Shown one piece after another: positions 23,947 to 42,048 of a stretch of 64,000 nucleotides of DNA. The translations under genes and the position numbers were made by a program. The stretch lies in the NCBI GenBank assembly GCA_029207755.1, contig JARCOQ010000026.1, positions 1,919,001 to 1,983,000 on the forward strand. The letters run 5' to 3'. The stretch is from Chamaea fasciata. Lineage: Eukaryota > Chordata > Aves > Passeriformes > Sylviidae. Below the pieces are notes generated by a model. That model saw nothing but the letters and a program-made list of their open reading frames with translations, did not search any database and was not told where the DNA came from. Numbering within the stretch: position 1 is the first letter of the stretch; the number at the start of each line of letters is the position of its first letter.

Positions 23947-24435
23947 GTTTTGGGCAGGTGAGCCCTGGGGAAGGTCGGGGTTGTTGCGGTTCGGCGTCTC
24001 CGGAATTTGGGTGTCCCGAGGGGACCCCGCGGCTCTGGGGCTGGACCCGGGGGATGCTCACAGGATCAGCACGGGGATGTTTTCCCCTCCCTGATGTTTT
24101 CCCCCCACCTTGATCTCACCCCAAACCAGCTGAGGTGTGAGGTGCGAGCAAAAAAATCCTTAATTAAACCCCTTTGGCGATTTGGCTTTATTAATGTAAA
24201 AAAAAAATTATTTATGAGGGAGGAATGAAAGCTGGCAGGCTCTGGATACAGGCTGGGACAGCTCGGGTGGGATCACCTTTGGTTTGGGGGGATGCTCCCG
24301 TCCCTTCCCACCTCCTTGCCCACGGCAGGAACCGCTGGATGCTGGATTTGGCAGCCGGGGGTGGGCTGGGGGGTTGGGGTGGATGAGGAGGAGCTGGGAG
24401 GTGTCTGACAGGTCTCCAGGGGAGCTGCAGGATCC

Positions 24436-24735
24436 CCCAGAAATCCGGGATCCAACAACCCAGGATCCCCCAGAAATCCGGGATCCAGCAACTCAGGATC
24501 ACCCAGAAATCCGGGATCCAGCAACCCAGGATCCCCCAGAAATCCGGGATCCAGCAACTCAGGATCACCCAGAAATCCGGGATCCAGCAACCCAGGATCA
24601 CCCAGAAATCTGGGATCCAACTACCCAGGATCCCCCAGAAATCTGGGATCCAGCAACCCAGAATCACCCAGAAATCTGGGATCACCCAGAAATGTGGGAT
24701 CCAGCCCAGGATCACCCAGAAATCCGGGATGCAGC
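24436..24735. repeat. 33-bp minisatellite, about nine copies
   Basis: Units carry cccagaaatccgggatccag. The first two start at 24438 and 24471. The 33-bp period keeps frames open on both strands; I regard those frames as passive. Confidence 0.92.
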
Positions 24736-26159
24736 AGTCCCTCATGTGTGCTGAGCTGGGACCAGGCAGGCATCGGCTGCTTGGAGGTCCCAGGAACTGG
24801 GATAAGGGTGGGACACGCGGCCTCCCAGGAATGCCGGGGCGGGTTTTTAGGGGAAAACAGCCGCTTCCCATCAGCTGCATCCGCTGGGAAGGCGGGAGGG
24901 GATTCCGGCTGGAGGAGGGTGAAGCGTTTTGGGTGCGCGCAGGGAGGGCTCAGTGGGAATTCCTGCCGGGAATTTTGCCCCGGCGTGGCCGCTGTCCCGA
25001 GGTTCTGCCCTTGGGGACACCCCGGGATGTGTCCTGGCAGATTTGAGCCCCGTGTCCCCTCCGGGGGACCCCAGCCTGGGGTGGGACTGGCCACAATCTG
25101 ACACTTCGATGTCATCACCTCCCTCCCGGGGGATCCTCGTCACCTGCGGGCAAACCTGCCGCTGGCATCTGGCTGCTAATCCCGGGATTAGCGGCGTGGG
25201 GAGCGCGGCAGATGGAGCCCGAGACCCCCGGGGGGGGCATCCCGGGACCCCCGGGGTCACCGAGGCAGCCGAGTCCCCCATCGGAGCCACCCCCGCGGGA
25301 ATTCCCACCGGGATCTCCCCCGGGACATCATCCCTGCCCCAGGGCCCCGGGAAAGCCCCGGGTGAAAGGAAATGAGACGTGGCTCTGCTCCCGGCGGCGG
25401 CTCTTCCCAGCTGCGGGAACGGCGCTTCTGGGAAAGGCGAGAATCCCCGCGGCCGCCTCCTCCTCGCCCCCGAAATACCCGCGGCGCTCTCGGGGCTGGG
25501 AAAAAGGGAAGGAGAGGAGGAAATGGCTGCGTGACTTCATCCTGTGCCCCCCCCCCCCCCAACAACAACAACAAAAAATCCCTCTCCTTCATTCTCGGGG
25601 CCAAAAAATCCGCCTCCTTCAATCTCTGGGTGCCGGCCAGGCAAAGGGAATAAGGGAGGGTTGTTTCGGGGGTCTCTGCCCCCCCCAAATCCCAGCCAGG
25701 ACCCCCCGTCCTGTGGCCGGGTGCCCCCAGGGCTGCGTGCTAACCCCAGGGTCCCCGCTCAATGGGAGGAAGGAAATCCTCATCCTCGGGAAAGGCTGGA
25801 CACGGCCGTTTCCTCCCGCCGTGCTGGGGAGGGGGCCGGGCCCCCGACATCCCCCCGGCCCAGCCCGGCTGGAAAACCGGACACGGGGCTCGGTCCGGGT
25901 GGGGTCCCACGGGAAACGGGGACGGGCTGGGGGGCCGCTCGGTGCCCCCAAACCCGCCGGAGCTGTCGGGGTCTCCGCTCCGGTGGCCGTCGGTCCCGCC
26001 GTGTCCCCGCCGTGTCCCCGCCGGCCCTCGGGGCTCTGCCGGGCGCCGACCGCCCCTTTCCGCTCCCCGGTGCCACGGACCATGCTGCTGCCGGTCCCGG
26101 TCCCGGTTCCCCAGACCCGCTCCGGTGTTTCATCCCCGCTTTCGGTGGCGATAATTCCC
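24736..26159. other. GC-rich gene-free sequence
   Basis: Nothing recognised apart from a run of 13 C followed by (AAC)n at 25548-25575. Confidence 0.5.
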
Positions 26160-26410
26160 CGGCGTGGCCGGGGCTGAACCGGGAGCGGGGTCGGAAGCGG
26201 GACTGGGATCAGCACCGGGACCAGGACCGGGATGGGAATAGGGACCGGGACCTGGATGAGGACCGGGATCAGAGTCGGGATCGGGACCGGGATCAGGATA
26301 GGGATGGGGATGGGGACCGGGACCGGCATTGGGATCAGGATGGGGAACGGGACCGGGATGGGGACAAGGATCAGGACCGGGATCAGGACCGGGATCAGGA
26401 TTGGGAGCGC
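26160..26410. repeat. Hexamer repeat (GGGACC/GGGATC)n
   Basis: Six-base purine-rich units alternate between GACCGG, GATCAG and GATGGG. The period of six produces an Arg-Asp dipeptide frame on the plus strand and a Pro-rich one on the minus strand. Confidence 0.9.
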
Positions 26411-26418
26411 GCGCGCCG

Positions 26419-26433
26419 GGCGCCCCCTGGCGG
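26419..26433 (-). promoter_or_regulatory. Strong CTCF motif
   Basis: Minus strand reads CCGCCAGGGGGCGCC, matching the CCASYAGRKGGCRSY core at 14 of 15 positions and equal to the commonly drawn CTCF logo. It lies next to the hexamer repeat and about 0.75 kb beyond the probable TMEM39B 3' end. Confidence 0.6.
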
Positions 26434-27180
26434 CCGCGCGGCGCTGCCGGAACAAAGGCCGGACCCGGGACACCCCGAACCGCCGGGCCACCCCCGGGAC
26501 CCCCTTTGGGACCCCCCGGAACCCCTTTAGCACCCCCGGAACCCCTTTTGGGACCCCCCGGGACCCTCCCGCGGGCAGGGGGAGCCCGGAGCCCCCGCAG
26601 CGACCGCACGGGCGCTGCCCCCGGGCCGGGACACCAGAGGATGCGCTGTGACCCTTCCTCCTCCTCCTCCTCCTCCTCCCCCGGCCCTGAGGGACAGGTC
26701 GGGCAGGAGCAGCCTGGGGGGAACGCCCGACCCGCGGGTAAAGGAGCAAAGGGGAGCGGCTGGGGCTCCCCCAAACGCCCCGAGCTGCCCCCGTGCCCCC
26801 CTCAAAGCAGGACAATGCCAGCCGGGGGCTGCAGCCGTTGGGGCTCAGCAGTGTGAAAAGAAACATTTTGTAGAAATAACATCACCCTCCCCTACACAGA
26901 GCACGGGGAGGGGGCACAGGAGCTCCCGGGGACCCCCAGAAGGACGGGGTGAGGGTTCAGCCCCTCCCAAAGGAACCCAGCTGGGAGCTGTGACTCACCT
27001 TCCTCCTCCCACCCCACCCCTGTCAAACCTCAGCACCATCAAACGAAAATCCCTCCTCACACCCGAACAGCAGCAAACCTTTCCGCGGAGGTGGCTTCAA
27101 ACAACAAACACACAAACCAGCTTGTTGGGAGTAAAAAAATATGTTTTGTTTTGTTTTTTTTTTTTTCTTCTCTCTTTCCT

Positions 27181-27186
27181 TTTAAT
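27181..27186 (-). terminator. TMEM39B: Candidate TMEM39B poly(A) signal ATTAAA
   Basis: TTTAAT on the plus strand, about 145 bases after the TMEM39B stop codon, is the nearest hexamer variant. No AATAAA was seen between it and the stop codon. Confidence 0.35.
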
Positions 27187-27329
27187 TACATCAGTTATCA
27201 AAGAAAACGACAACAACAACCAAACAAACAAACAAACAAAAAAAGCAGTGGTAACAAAAATACAAAGCTCTGAGGGTTTCTCGTTTTGTGTTTGTTCTGT
27301 AACAGGCTGAGAGCATCAGTGCAATAGTT

Positions 27330-33732
<6,403 letters not shown>

Positions 33733-33864
33733 TCATTAGCGTTGCGTAGTATCCAGCATTCCGGGCCTCACCAGCGTAATCCAACCTGCCCCAGGTGCTT
33801 TTTGTTCCAACCCCCCTGTCTCCCACGTTTGCCCAGGGAGCTGCAGCCTTGCTGAGGTGCTGGG

Positions 33865-33995
33865 AATTCATAATTTTACCAGGAATTCCAGCACTTCACC
33901 GGGAATTCCAGCACTGTAACAGGAATTCCAGCACTTTTTACCAGGAATTCCAGCGCTTTTAACCAGGAATTCCATCGCTTTTTACCGGGAGTTCC
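33865..33995. repeat. Degenerate 22- to 27-bp repeat of AGGAATTCCAGCAC
   Basis: Five to six units of ggaattccagcac plus a variable ttttacca spacer; the palindrome GGAATTCC recurs in each. Confidence 0.8.
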
Positions 33996-34914
33996 ATCTC
34001 CATCCCCCGTGGTGTCATCCCTGTTTCCCCAGCTCAGCGCATGCTCAACATTTCCCCCCATAAAATTCAGAATTTTGGTATCATTTTGGGCTGGAAATGA
34101 AGGTTACAACTTCTTAAAATTATTGCTTTGGGTGGGGGTTTTTTTTTTGGCTCTTTGAGGTGGGGGGAAAAAACCCAACACGTTTTTAGGGTATTTGTTG
34201 GTGTTTTTATGTTTTTAAGGCACTGATTTCAACGGGGTCAGCTCAAATTCAGCCTCTCCAGTGCTTGTTTGCCACACAGAAAAAAACCACCCCGAGGTTT
34301 TACTGTCAACCTCAGGAGAACCCACACAAGTGACAAAAAAAAACCCATTTCAAAAAAAAAAAAAAACAAAAACCCAAAAACATTTCCGAGTGAAATCTGA
34401 GCTGTGAGGGGAACTCAGATCAATGTCTGCACGTTCCTTTTCCTGCCAGGATCATTTCCAGCTCTGGAATTTGCATCTGCAGCAACAAAAGACGCGCTGA
34501 GGGTTTAGAAAGGGGTCTCACAGGGGTTTTAAAGCTGATGCTGAGCTCGGGAGTTCTCCCAAAAACCTCATCCTGGAGCTGGAATTGAGGGAGCTGCTGG
34601 TTTTGGGAGCTCCAGGAAGGCTCTGAAGGAGCAGGGGAGGCTGTGAGGGCACAGCCCGGGGGGAATTTGGGGTCCAGAGAGGCAGAAGAAGGAGCCACGA
34701 AGGCTCCAGGAGGGAAATTGGAAACGTGGGGGCACAGTGGGAGATGTAAAGAGAAAATTGGGGGTAAAATTTGGGGTCAGAGGGGCTCTGGGGGAGCAGC
34801 TGGGGCGGTAAAAGGGAAATGTAGGAGCACGAGTTGGGGCTGCAGGAGAACACGGGGGCCACAGGAGCTCGGGGAGAGCGAAATTTGGGGGCACGAGTGG
34901 GGCTGTACAAAAGC
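33996..34914. other. Non-coding sequence, probable TMEM39B intron 1
   Basis: A and T homopolymers (34135-34150, 34335-34375) and GC-rich sequence. I see no gene. Confidence 0.5.
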
Positions 34915-35510
34915 CGAGAGGGAAATTCTGAGGGCACAAACGCTAGGAGGGAAATTCGGGGACACAAAAGCCGAGAGGGAAATTCGGGGGCACAAAAGCC
35001 GAGAGGGAAATTCGGGGGCACAAAAGCCGAGAGGGAAATTCGGGGACACAAAAGCCGAGAGGGAAATTCTGGGGACACAAAAGCCGAGAGGGAAATTCGG
35101 GGACACAAAAGCCGAGAGGGAAATTCTGGGGACACAAAAGCCGAGAGAGAAATTTGGGGACACAAAAGCCGAGAGGAAAATTCGGGGACACAAAAGCCGA
35201 GAGGAAAATTCGGGGACACAAAAGCCGAGAGGGAAATTCGGGGACACAAAAGCCGAGAGGGAAATTCTGGGGACACAAAAGCCGAGAGGGAAATTCGGGG
35301 ACACAAAAGCCGAGAGGGAAATTCGGGGACACAAAAGCCGAGAGGGAAATTCTGGGGACACAAAAGCCGAGAGGGAAATTCGGGGACACAAAAGCCGAGA
35401 GGGAAATCTGTGAGCACAAAGTGAGGCTGCAGAAAAGCCGAAAGGGAAATCTGGGGACACAAGTGAGGCTGTCCAAAAGCCGAGAGGGAAATTTGAGGAC
35501 ACAAAAGCCG
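34915..35510. repeat. 28/29-bp minisatellite, about 20 copies
   Basis: Units of ggggacacaaaagccgagag plus ggaaattc, with an extra t in some units that makes 29 bp. It is very homogeneous, so young. Confidence 0.95.
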
Positions 35511-35514
35511 AGAG

Positions 35515-36180
35515 GGCCGCGGGCGCTGTGAGGGCCGGGGGGTCCCGCCAGGGCTGCAGCGGGACCCTCGTGGGCTTTGAAAACCCGACCAGGGTGCTCA
35601 GAGCCCCCACAGCAGCGCCCCGGAAGGCTCCGGGGAGTCTCCCCGAGCACCCCCCGAGGCCGCGGGGCTCTCAGGGGCTCCGAGGGGCTCCGAGGGGTTC
35701 GGGGGCTCCGGGCGAGGCCGCGGCGCGGGAGCCGCCCCCCATGACCGCGGCGGGGCGGGGCCAAGCGCGGGGCTCTCCCGCGCTCCGCCCGCCGCCCGGG
35801 GCCGCTCCCCTCCGGCTGCCGGGCGGGTTTTCCCCCCGGCCCGTTCCGCCCGTTCCCTCCCGGCCGCGCTGCCCCCGGGCCCGGCTCCCCTCACCCATCG
35901 CCGGCCGCCGCTCCGCCTGCGCCCGGCACAATATGGCGGGCGGAGCGCGACGGCGGCCGGCGCGGGACAAGCTGCTTGCGGGGCGCGAAAGCGCGCTGAG
36001 CCACGCCCCGTTGTCGTAGCCACGCCCACTACGACCACGCCCAGCGGGACCTGCCGGTGTCGCCTCCCGGTGTCACCGCGTGGGAAGCGGGGGAACCGCG
36101 GCCGCCAGCGTTCCGTGAGCGCGGGGAACGAGTGATCGCCGAGGCGCTCCGATTCACCCGGAGGGGTTTCAGCGTCTCCA
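35515..36180. promoter_or_regulatory. TMEM39B: CpG island, probable TMEM39B promoter
   Basis: Dense CpG with a YY1-type element AATATGGCGG at 35930-35939, a good minus-strand donor (GG|GTGAGG, exon end 35895), and three repeated CCACGCCC boxes at 36000-36045. Placed 2.3 kb upstream of the TMEM39B start-codon exon. Confidence 0.5.
35895..35945 (-). other. TMEM39B: Candidate untranslated first exon of TMEM39B
   Basis: The minus strand has CCGCCATATTGTG (YY1/start-site-like) and then gcgatgg before a GTGAGG donor. Splicing to 33690 would give the ninth exon. The 5' end is a guess. Confidence 0.35.
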
Positions 36181-39100
36181 CGGAGCCACCTCGGATTTGG
36201 GTTTGGTTTTTTTATCCCCCCCCCCCCGATTTTTTGAGGGGTTTTTTTGGGGGGGGGGGTTGATGCTTCGGCACAGAGGGTGACACAAAGCGGAGAGCCA
36301 GCGCTGCCTGGGTTGGAGGGAAAAGCGGCCCTGGGATGAATGGACTTGTACAGAGCCCAAACTTTGCTTCTTTTCTGGACTTCTTTTGGGCGCTCAGAGA
36401 GGTTTGGAGCATCCGAGGAATGACTGGTGGGGATGGGGATCACAGATCCTGGAGGGCTTTTTCCAGCTTAAATTGATCCCGGGACTGTGCAAAACCATCA
36501 CAAATCAGGAGTGGCCAGACACCTGGTGTTTAAGAGAATCCTCTAAAGGCACCAGGACATCCCTAAGAACACAGCCAGGCTAAAAAAATGTATCTGGAAC
36601 GTGATGGGTGAACCTTTTTTCGGTCGTGCCTAGTTCCAAATTCAGCGGTAAAACCAACACCTCCATCAGGAAACAGTTTCTATGTCAGTTTTCCAACAGG
36701 CAGCTGGAGATCCAAGGGAGTCCCCGGGATCCAAGAGAGGCTCTGGTCTTCTCCAACACTCCCCAAAAAAGCTGGGAGATTCCCTTTTTTTTCCCAAAAA
36801 ACCTGGCAGATTCCCATCTCCCGAGAGTGTTTGGAATCAGCCCCTTGGGAGATTCATCCCTCTTGGCAAAAGGAGCGTGGAAAAAATAAAACCATTTTCC
36901 CAGGAAAACATATGGGAGGTTGAGCTGAGCAGCACAGCTCCGTGCTGGCACCGGGAGGGGGACGAAGGGATAACTTCTCCAGCCCAAGTGGGAGCCCCCA
37001 GGGACGATGCCCAAGCTGCAGGAATTCCTCCTCCTCACCAGCTGAGGTGTTGGGAGGTTGATCCCTCCAGGAGAAATTCCCTGAGCTCTGTTTCCCTGCC
37101 CAAAAGCTGCAGATGGAGCACTCCCTGCTGCTCCTTCCTCCTCCTCCTCCTCCTCCTCTGGGGCCACTCCAGGCTGCTGGAATCACCCTGAAGCCAAATT
37201 TTCTTTTGGGAGAGCAGCAGGAAGGGGTTAAGGAATAGGGGGGGAGAAAAAAAATGCACATTCCAGCTCTTCCTCATGGCTCTGCTCGGGGCAGATGCTT
37301 CTGATCCGAATTTGAAATTTGCTCTGTGGATGGAAAAAAAGAAGCATCTGGACAGGGAATCCAGCTGGGGTTTTGGAGGGATGGGTTGAGGTAAAAAAAG
37401 ATCAAACCACCGTGCTTTCAGTGAGGGTGAAGGATAAAATAAAAAAAATCCCAGAAAAGCTGTGAAATTCTCATCCCTGGAGCAGCTTTAAGGTCCCTCC
37501 CACCCCAAAGCATTCCCTGAATCCATCATTCCATAGAATAAAGCTCGGAGCCAGGTGGCTTTATTGAAATAATCCAAAGAGAAAATGGAAAAGCAGGGGT
37601 AAGGAACGGGCAGGGGATGAGGCTCTTCCCAGGAAAAGCTGCTGGGGATACCTCTGGAATTCCATCTGGAGCGTTTTCCTTGGATTCACTCCCCACTAAG
37701 GACAAAAGCCAGGGGTTTGGGGCAGCTCCCAGCAAGGCCAGGCTGAGGTTTTACACCCCAGGGCTGCACTGGAAAAGCTGTTCCCACTCAGGGGAGGTGG
37801 GAATGCCCAGGAGGATGTTCCCAGAGCCAAGTTTCTCCTGACAAAAGCAGCTTTTTGTTGGGAGACACTTCCAGACGGAGCCAAGAACAACGAGGGCTTT
37901 TCCCTGGGTTGGGAGGGGGGGGTCTTTCCCCAAAATCCTACAAATAACGAGACGTGGACGAGCCCTTGGGGAAAACAGGGAGAGGAGAAGATGCCCGGCC
38001 CTTGGGAGCAGAATTCCAGCAGCAAAGGGAAGGTTCTGCAGGTTCCTGAGGTGACTCAGGACTCCCAGGAAATCTCCCGAATCCCCGGAATGTCTGGCTA
38101 ATTAGAGCATCTCGGAGGGGGTTATTTTGGGATCTCAAACGAGCTCTGGCAAGCTCCAGGGCTAAAATCTGCCTGGAGAAGGGCTGGGAGAGGGAGGGAG
38201 CTGTGTGATCCAAGGAATGTTGGCACAACACTCCCGGCACATCCAGTTATTTCCACGGATTCACATTTCCACCCTGCCACAACATCCGAGGCTTTCCCAT
38301 CAACATCCCACCCAAAAAAAAAGAAAAAAAGGAAAAAATAAAAAGGCAAGGCACGAGCTGGGTTATTCCAAAGGCAGCATCACCAGATCCGTTTGGGAAT
38401 AAACTGCATCCCAAGGGATGATTCTCTAGCCAATCTTTTTCCACTTGATCTAAAAGCTGGGCCTATTAGGAGAGAAATGGGAAAGATTGGTGCATTGCCA
38501 GAGAAATGGATGTCCCGGTTCTGCTGGAGGTGAAGATGGATTTGATAACCACAAATGCAGGGCTGCTATCAGTTCCCTCCTGGCAGGATGGAATTGTCAA
38601 GGAATTCAGGGTGAACTCCCTGCTGTTCCCACAAACCGGCTCTTCCCTGTTCCTGTTGCTCCTGAGGTTAAGAGGGACTTGTTTGGGAGCTTCATCATTC
38701 CCCATCAAACTGGATTTGTCCTTTTACATCCTGTGCTCAGCTTGGATTTGGGCTTTTCCTGCATTTCCAGGGTGGGATCTGGACAAAATTCCTTTGCAGT
38801 TTTTATGGATGGGGCTCAGATTTCCAGGGGTCTCGTTTCGCTGTTCTCAAAGGAATCCCATGAGGGGGGAATTGTGTCCTTGCTGATGTGATCACCCCCC
38901 AGTGAGTTTTTAGGGAAGCATCTCCTCTGTTCCATCCCTGGAGCAATCTGGGATGGGGGAAGGAACCCCTGCCCACGGGAATGGGGTGAGATTTGAGGCT
39001 GCCCCCGACCCCAAATCATCCTGGGGTTCTGGGATCATCCCAGGATCCCTGAGGGAGATTCCCTGGCAGGATTCCATAACAACAAATCCCAGCAGCCACA

Positions 39101-39189
39101 TCCCATCACACAGCCCATGCCTGAGGAGTGGAAAGGGTGGAACTGGCGAGGTTTAAAAGATCTGCAGCCTGGAATTCTGCTGGACTGTG
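36181..39189. other. Intergenic sequence between TMEM39B and KHDRBS1
   Basis: Mixed unique DNA and old repeats. A CR1-like 3' end (gagcagctttaaggtccctc, then a cattccctgaatcc motif) lies at 37475-37535. No coding exon was recognised on either strand. Confidence 0.5.
37475..37540 (+). mobile_element. Short CR1 3'-end remnant
   Basis: gcagctttaaggtccctccc accccaaagcattccctgaa resembles the CR1 3' terminus. Confidence 0.4.
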
Positions 39190-39970
39190 GGAACTCCTGA
39201 GCCATTCCCAGAGGTTGGGAATCCCTGAACCATTCCCAGAGTCTGGGAATCCCTGAGCCATTCCCAGAGCCTGGGAATCCCTGAACCATTCCCAGAGTCT
39301 GGGAATCCCTGAGCCATTCCCAGAGTCTGGGAATCCCTGAGCCATTCCCAGAGTCTGGGAATCCCTGAGCCATTCCCAGAGATTGGGAATCCCTGAGCCA
39401 TTCCCAGAGCCTGGGAATCCCTGAGCCATTCCCAGAGCCTGGGAATCCCTGAGTCATTCCCAGAGATTGGGAATCCCTGAGCCATTCCCAGAGATTGGGA
39501 ATCCCTGAGCCATTCCCAGAGATTGGGGATCCCTGAGCCATTCCCAGAGCCTGGGAATCCCTGAGCCATTCCCAGAGCCTGGGAATCCCTGAGCCATTCC
39601 CAGAGATTGGGGATCCCTGAGCCATTCCCAGAGATTGGGAATCCCTGAGCCATTCCCAGAGCCTGGGAATCCCTGAGCCATTCCCAGAGCCTGGGAATCC
39701 CTGAGCCATTCCCAGAGCCTGGGAATCCCTGAGCCATTCCCAGAGATTGGGAATCCCTGAGCCATTCCTAGAGATTGGGAATCCCTGAGCCATTCCCAGA
39801 GATTGGGAATCCCTGAACCATTCCCAGAGATTGGGAATCCCTGAGCCATTCCCAGAGATTGGGAATCCCTGAGCCATTCCCAGAGACTGGGAATCCCTGA
39901 ACCATTCCCAGAGATTGGGAATCCCTGAGCCATTCCTAGAGATTGGGAATCCCTGAGCCATTCCCAGAGC
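39190..39970. repeat. 28-bp minisatellite, about 28 copies, hairpin-forming
   Basis: Units of gggaatccctgagccattcc plus cagagatt (or agcctg, agtctg). GGGAAT and ATTCCC in each unit are complementary, with nine bases between them. Variation is concentrated in the last four bases of the unit. Confidence 0.95.
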
Positions 39971-42042
39971 CTGCTCTGCTCCTGCAGCCTGGGCTAACAA
40001 ATCCCAAATTTTGGGATGCACAGAACCTTTAAGGCCTCTGTGTGATTCCACGAAATCCCAGCTCCAAGGCACGGATCTCATCCCCAAAATCCCTTAAAAT
40101 CCCCTAAACCCTCACCTCAGGAGCCTCCTCCACGCCGTGACCTCAGCCAGAGCAGCAGCTTCCCCCTTTTTTAGGAGCTTTTTTTTTGTTTGGATCCGAG
40201 GAAGAAAATCGGAATTTAGCAGCTCAGATGGTGCCACCCCCACGCTGGGAACTCACCAAGGGGTTTTGTAAAAAATCCCCCCAAAAAACTCACCCAGCTG
40301 GTGCTGCCCCTGCTCCTGCTCCTGCTCCTCCTCCTCCTCCTCCTCCTCCTCACCCCGCTGAGTCACGGCCCCACAAATTCCTGCAAACAAAAAGGGAAAA
40401 AACAAAAAACAAAAAACAAACACACACAAAAAAAAAAATCGTGAGGATCCTCAATGGAAGCAGAGATACCAAAAAAAGCTTTAAATCAAAAAGGAAAAGG
40501 AGGAAGAAAGAAAAGATTCCTGCATGCAATTACACATGAAGGAGAAACATGCAACTTCAGCTGAGCTCTGGACATTTCACAGGAATACTGGGGGTGTGGG
40601 GAGGGGGCTAAAAATTGATATTTTCAAACAACTGACCAGAATTTGGGGGTTTTTTTGGGTTTTTTTTTTTGGCAGTAGCAGGACTAGCTCGCATTCACGA
40701 TCGTTTTGACATCTTTTCTCAATGCAGGATATTTAAAGATCCCTTTTGGCCCACATTCCATCCCCAAGTGCATCTGCCAAGGGCACGTTATTTAAACAAA
40801 AATTAAAAAAAAAAAGTTATCGCTAATTTATGCCGGAGCCACATGGGTCGGTTTTAAAAATGTTTATATTTAAAACATCTTTTTTTTTCTCGTTTTTGTT
40901 TGGTTTTTTGGGGTTTTTTTTTCCCCTTTTACATTAAATTACCATCTGAAGGGTCGGCTGGGTGTCAAAAGTTTAACGTCACAGGTTTATGGAAAAGAGA
41001 AATGTGCTGGGTTAAAATCAGACATTTAGGTTTTACCTTCTGGGCTTTGCGGTGCCTGTTAGAGCTTTACACATCCTGATTCTCTCCTGATTTCATCCTG
41101 ATAATTTTCCTTTAAAGGGGGGGGCATGGGCTGAGCTTTTCATCACATTATGCCCTGAAAGCTGACTCCAAACCAGCGTTGAAAATTCGGTTATTTGCAC
41201 TTTAATAACAAGCTACAAATACAACTTTTGTGTGGTTTTTTTTTTTTTTTTTGGTTGTTTTAATTTTTAAATATTCCCCTCCATTCATGCACTGCAGTTT
41301 TTGTTGGTTTTTTTTTTCCTAAAAAATTCTATTTTTCACCCCCGAGCAGTTTTAATCCTCATCCCCCCCTAAAAAAACCTCCAATTTCATCTGCTGCATG
41401 GGAAAATCCCAAACCACGAAAGCATTTTCTTTTTGAAAATAGAAATATATTAAATATTCTCTACATCCACACCCTCTCAGAAAAGATTTAAGGAGCAGCT
41501 GCAGCACCGTCCACCAACAAAAAAATTTCATTTTTAAAGCATTTTTTTTTTTTTTTCCAAGGAAAAGCTGCTTGGGAGCATCGCCTCAGCCAAGGGGGGG
41601 GTTACAGAAAGCAAATTCCTTGGAATTCTCAGCATTCCTACTTCATCCAGCCTCTGGAATATTCTCTGAGGCCACCTGAAATCTGAACCATCAAGCAAAG
41701 AAACCATCACCACGCTTTCCAAATTCAGATTTCTGGGTGAAAACTGCTTTCAGCAACTTCCAGGGGGTGAAAAACCAAATTTTTTTTTTTGTCTTTTTTC
41801 ATTTTTTAAAATAAATTTAAAGCTCGAAAATATTTTTTTCTTTTTGTCACGAGAATTACCAAAAAACCACCATTTTTTTTTTAAAAAGAAATGCCTCCAA
41901 AGTTTTCAAATAAATAGAAATAATAATAATAATAAAGACAAATTAAAGTTTAGCATGAATTTAAAGTAGTTTTTAAAAAAAAGAATAAAAAAAAAACAAA
42001 TGACAATTCATCACATTTAATTTGATTAAAAAAGGACTAAAC
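39971..42042. other. Intergenic AT-rich sequence downstream of KHDRBS1
   Basis: A (CTC)n tract at 40312-40350 and many T and A homopolymers. No gene recognised. Part of it could be an extended KHDRBS1 3' UTR. Confidence 0.5.
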
Positions 42043-42048
42043 TTTATT
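42043..42048 (-). terminator. KHDRBS1: Candidate KHDRBS1 poly(A) signal
   Basis: TTTATT on the plus strand reads AATAAA in the gene's direction, about 1.43 kb after the stop codon, near the 3' UTR length I remember for human KHDRBS1. Confidence 0.5.

Larger units (their letters stand above)
17043..24435. other. GC-rich gene-free block between MARCKSL1 and TMEM39B
   Basis: Very GC-rich, with CpG-dense patches (18480-18800, 20140-20660, 22880-23190) and several AT-rich islands with TAATTA cores. Open frames are long on both strands because stop codons are rare in such DNA. None shows recognisable domains or splice-phase continuity. I looked for TSSK3- and FAM229A-like sequence, neighbours of MARCKSL1 in human, and saw none. 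Confidence 0.6.

Noticed and set aside
25544..26530. Arg-Asp dipeptide repeat frame of 328 codons
   Set aside because: Direct translation of a hexamer repeat in GC-rich DNA; no other support.
13552..27180. Hidden TSSK3, FAM229A or LCK exons in the GC-rich block
   Set aside because: No kinase motifs or exon-like blocks were recognised on either strand.
34518..35504. Long minus-strand frame with repeated Phe-Pro-Ser-Arg words
   Set aside because: Translation of the 28/29-bp array; the frame shifts between copies.
39190..39970. CRISPR-like array
   Set aside because: Units are contiguous with no unique spacers, in a vertebrate genome.
39035..40087. 350-codon minus-strand frame with Gly-Ile-Pro repeats
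   Set aside because: Translation of the 28-bp hairpin array.
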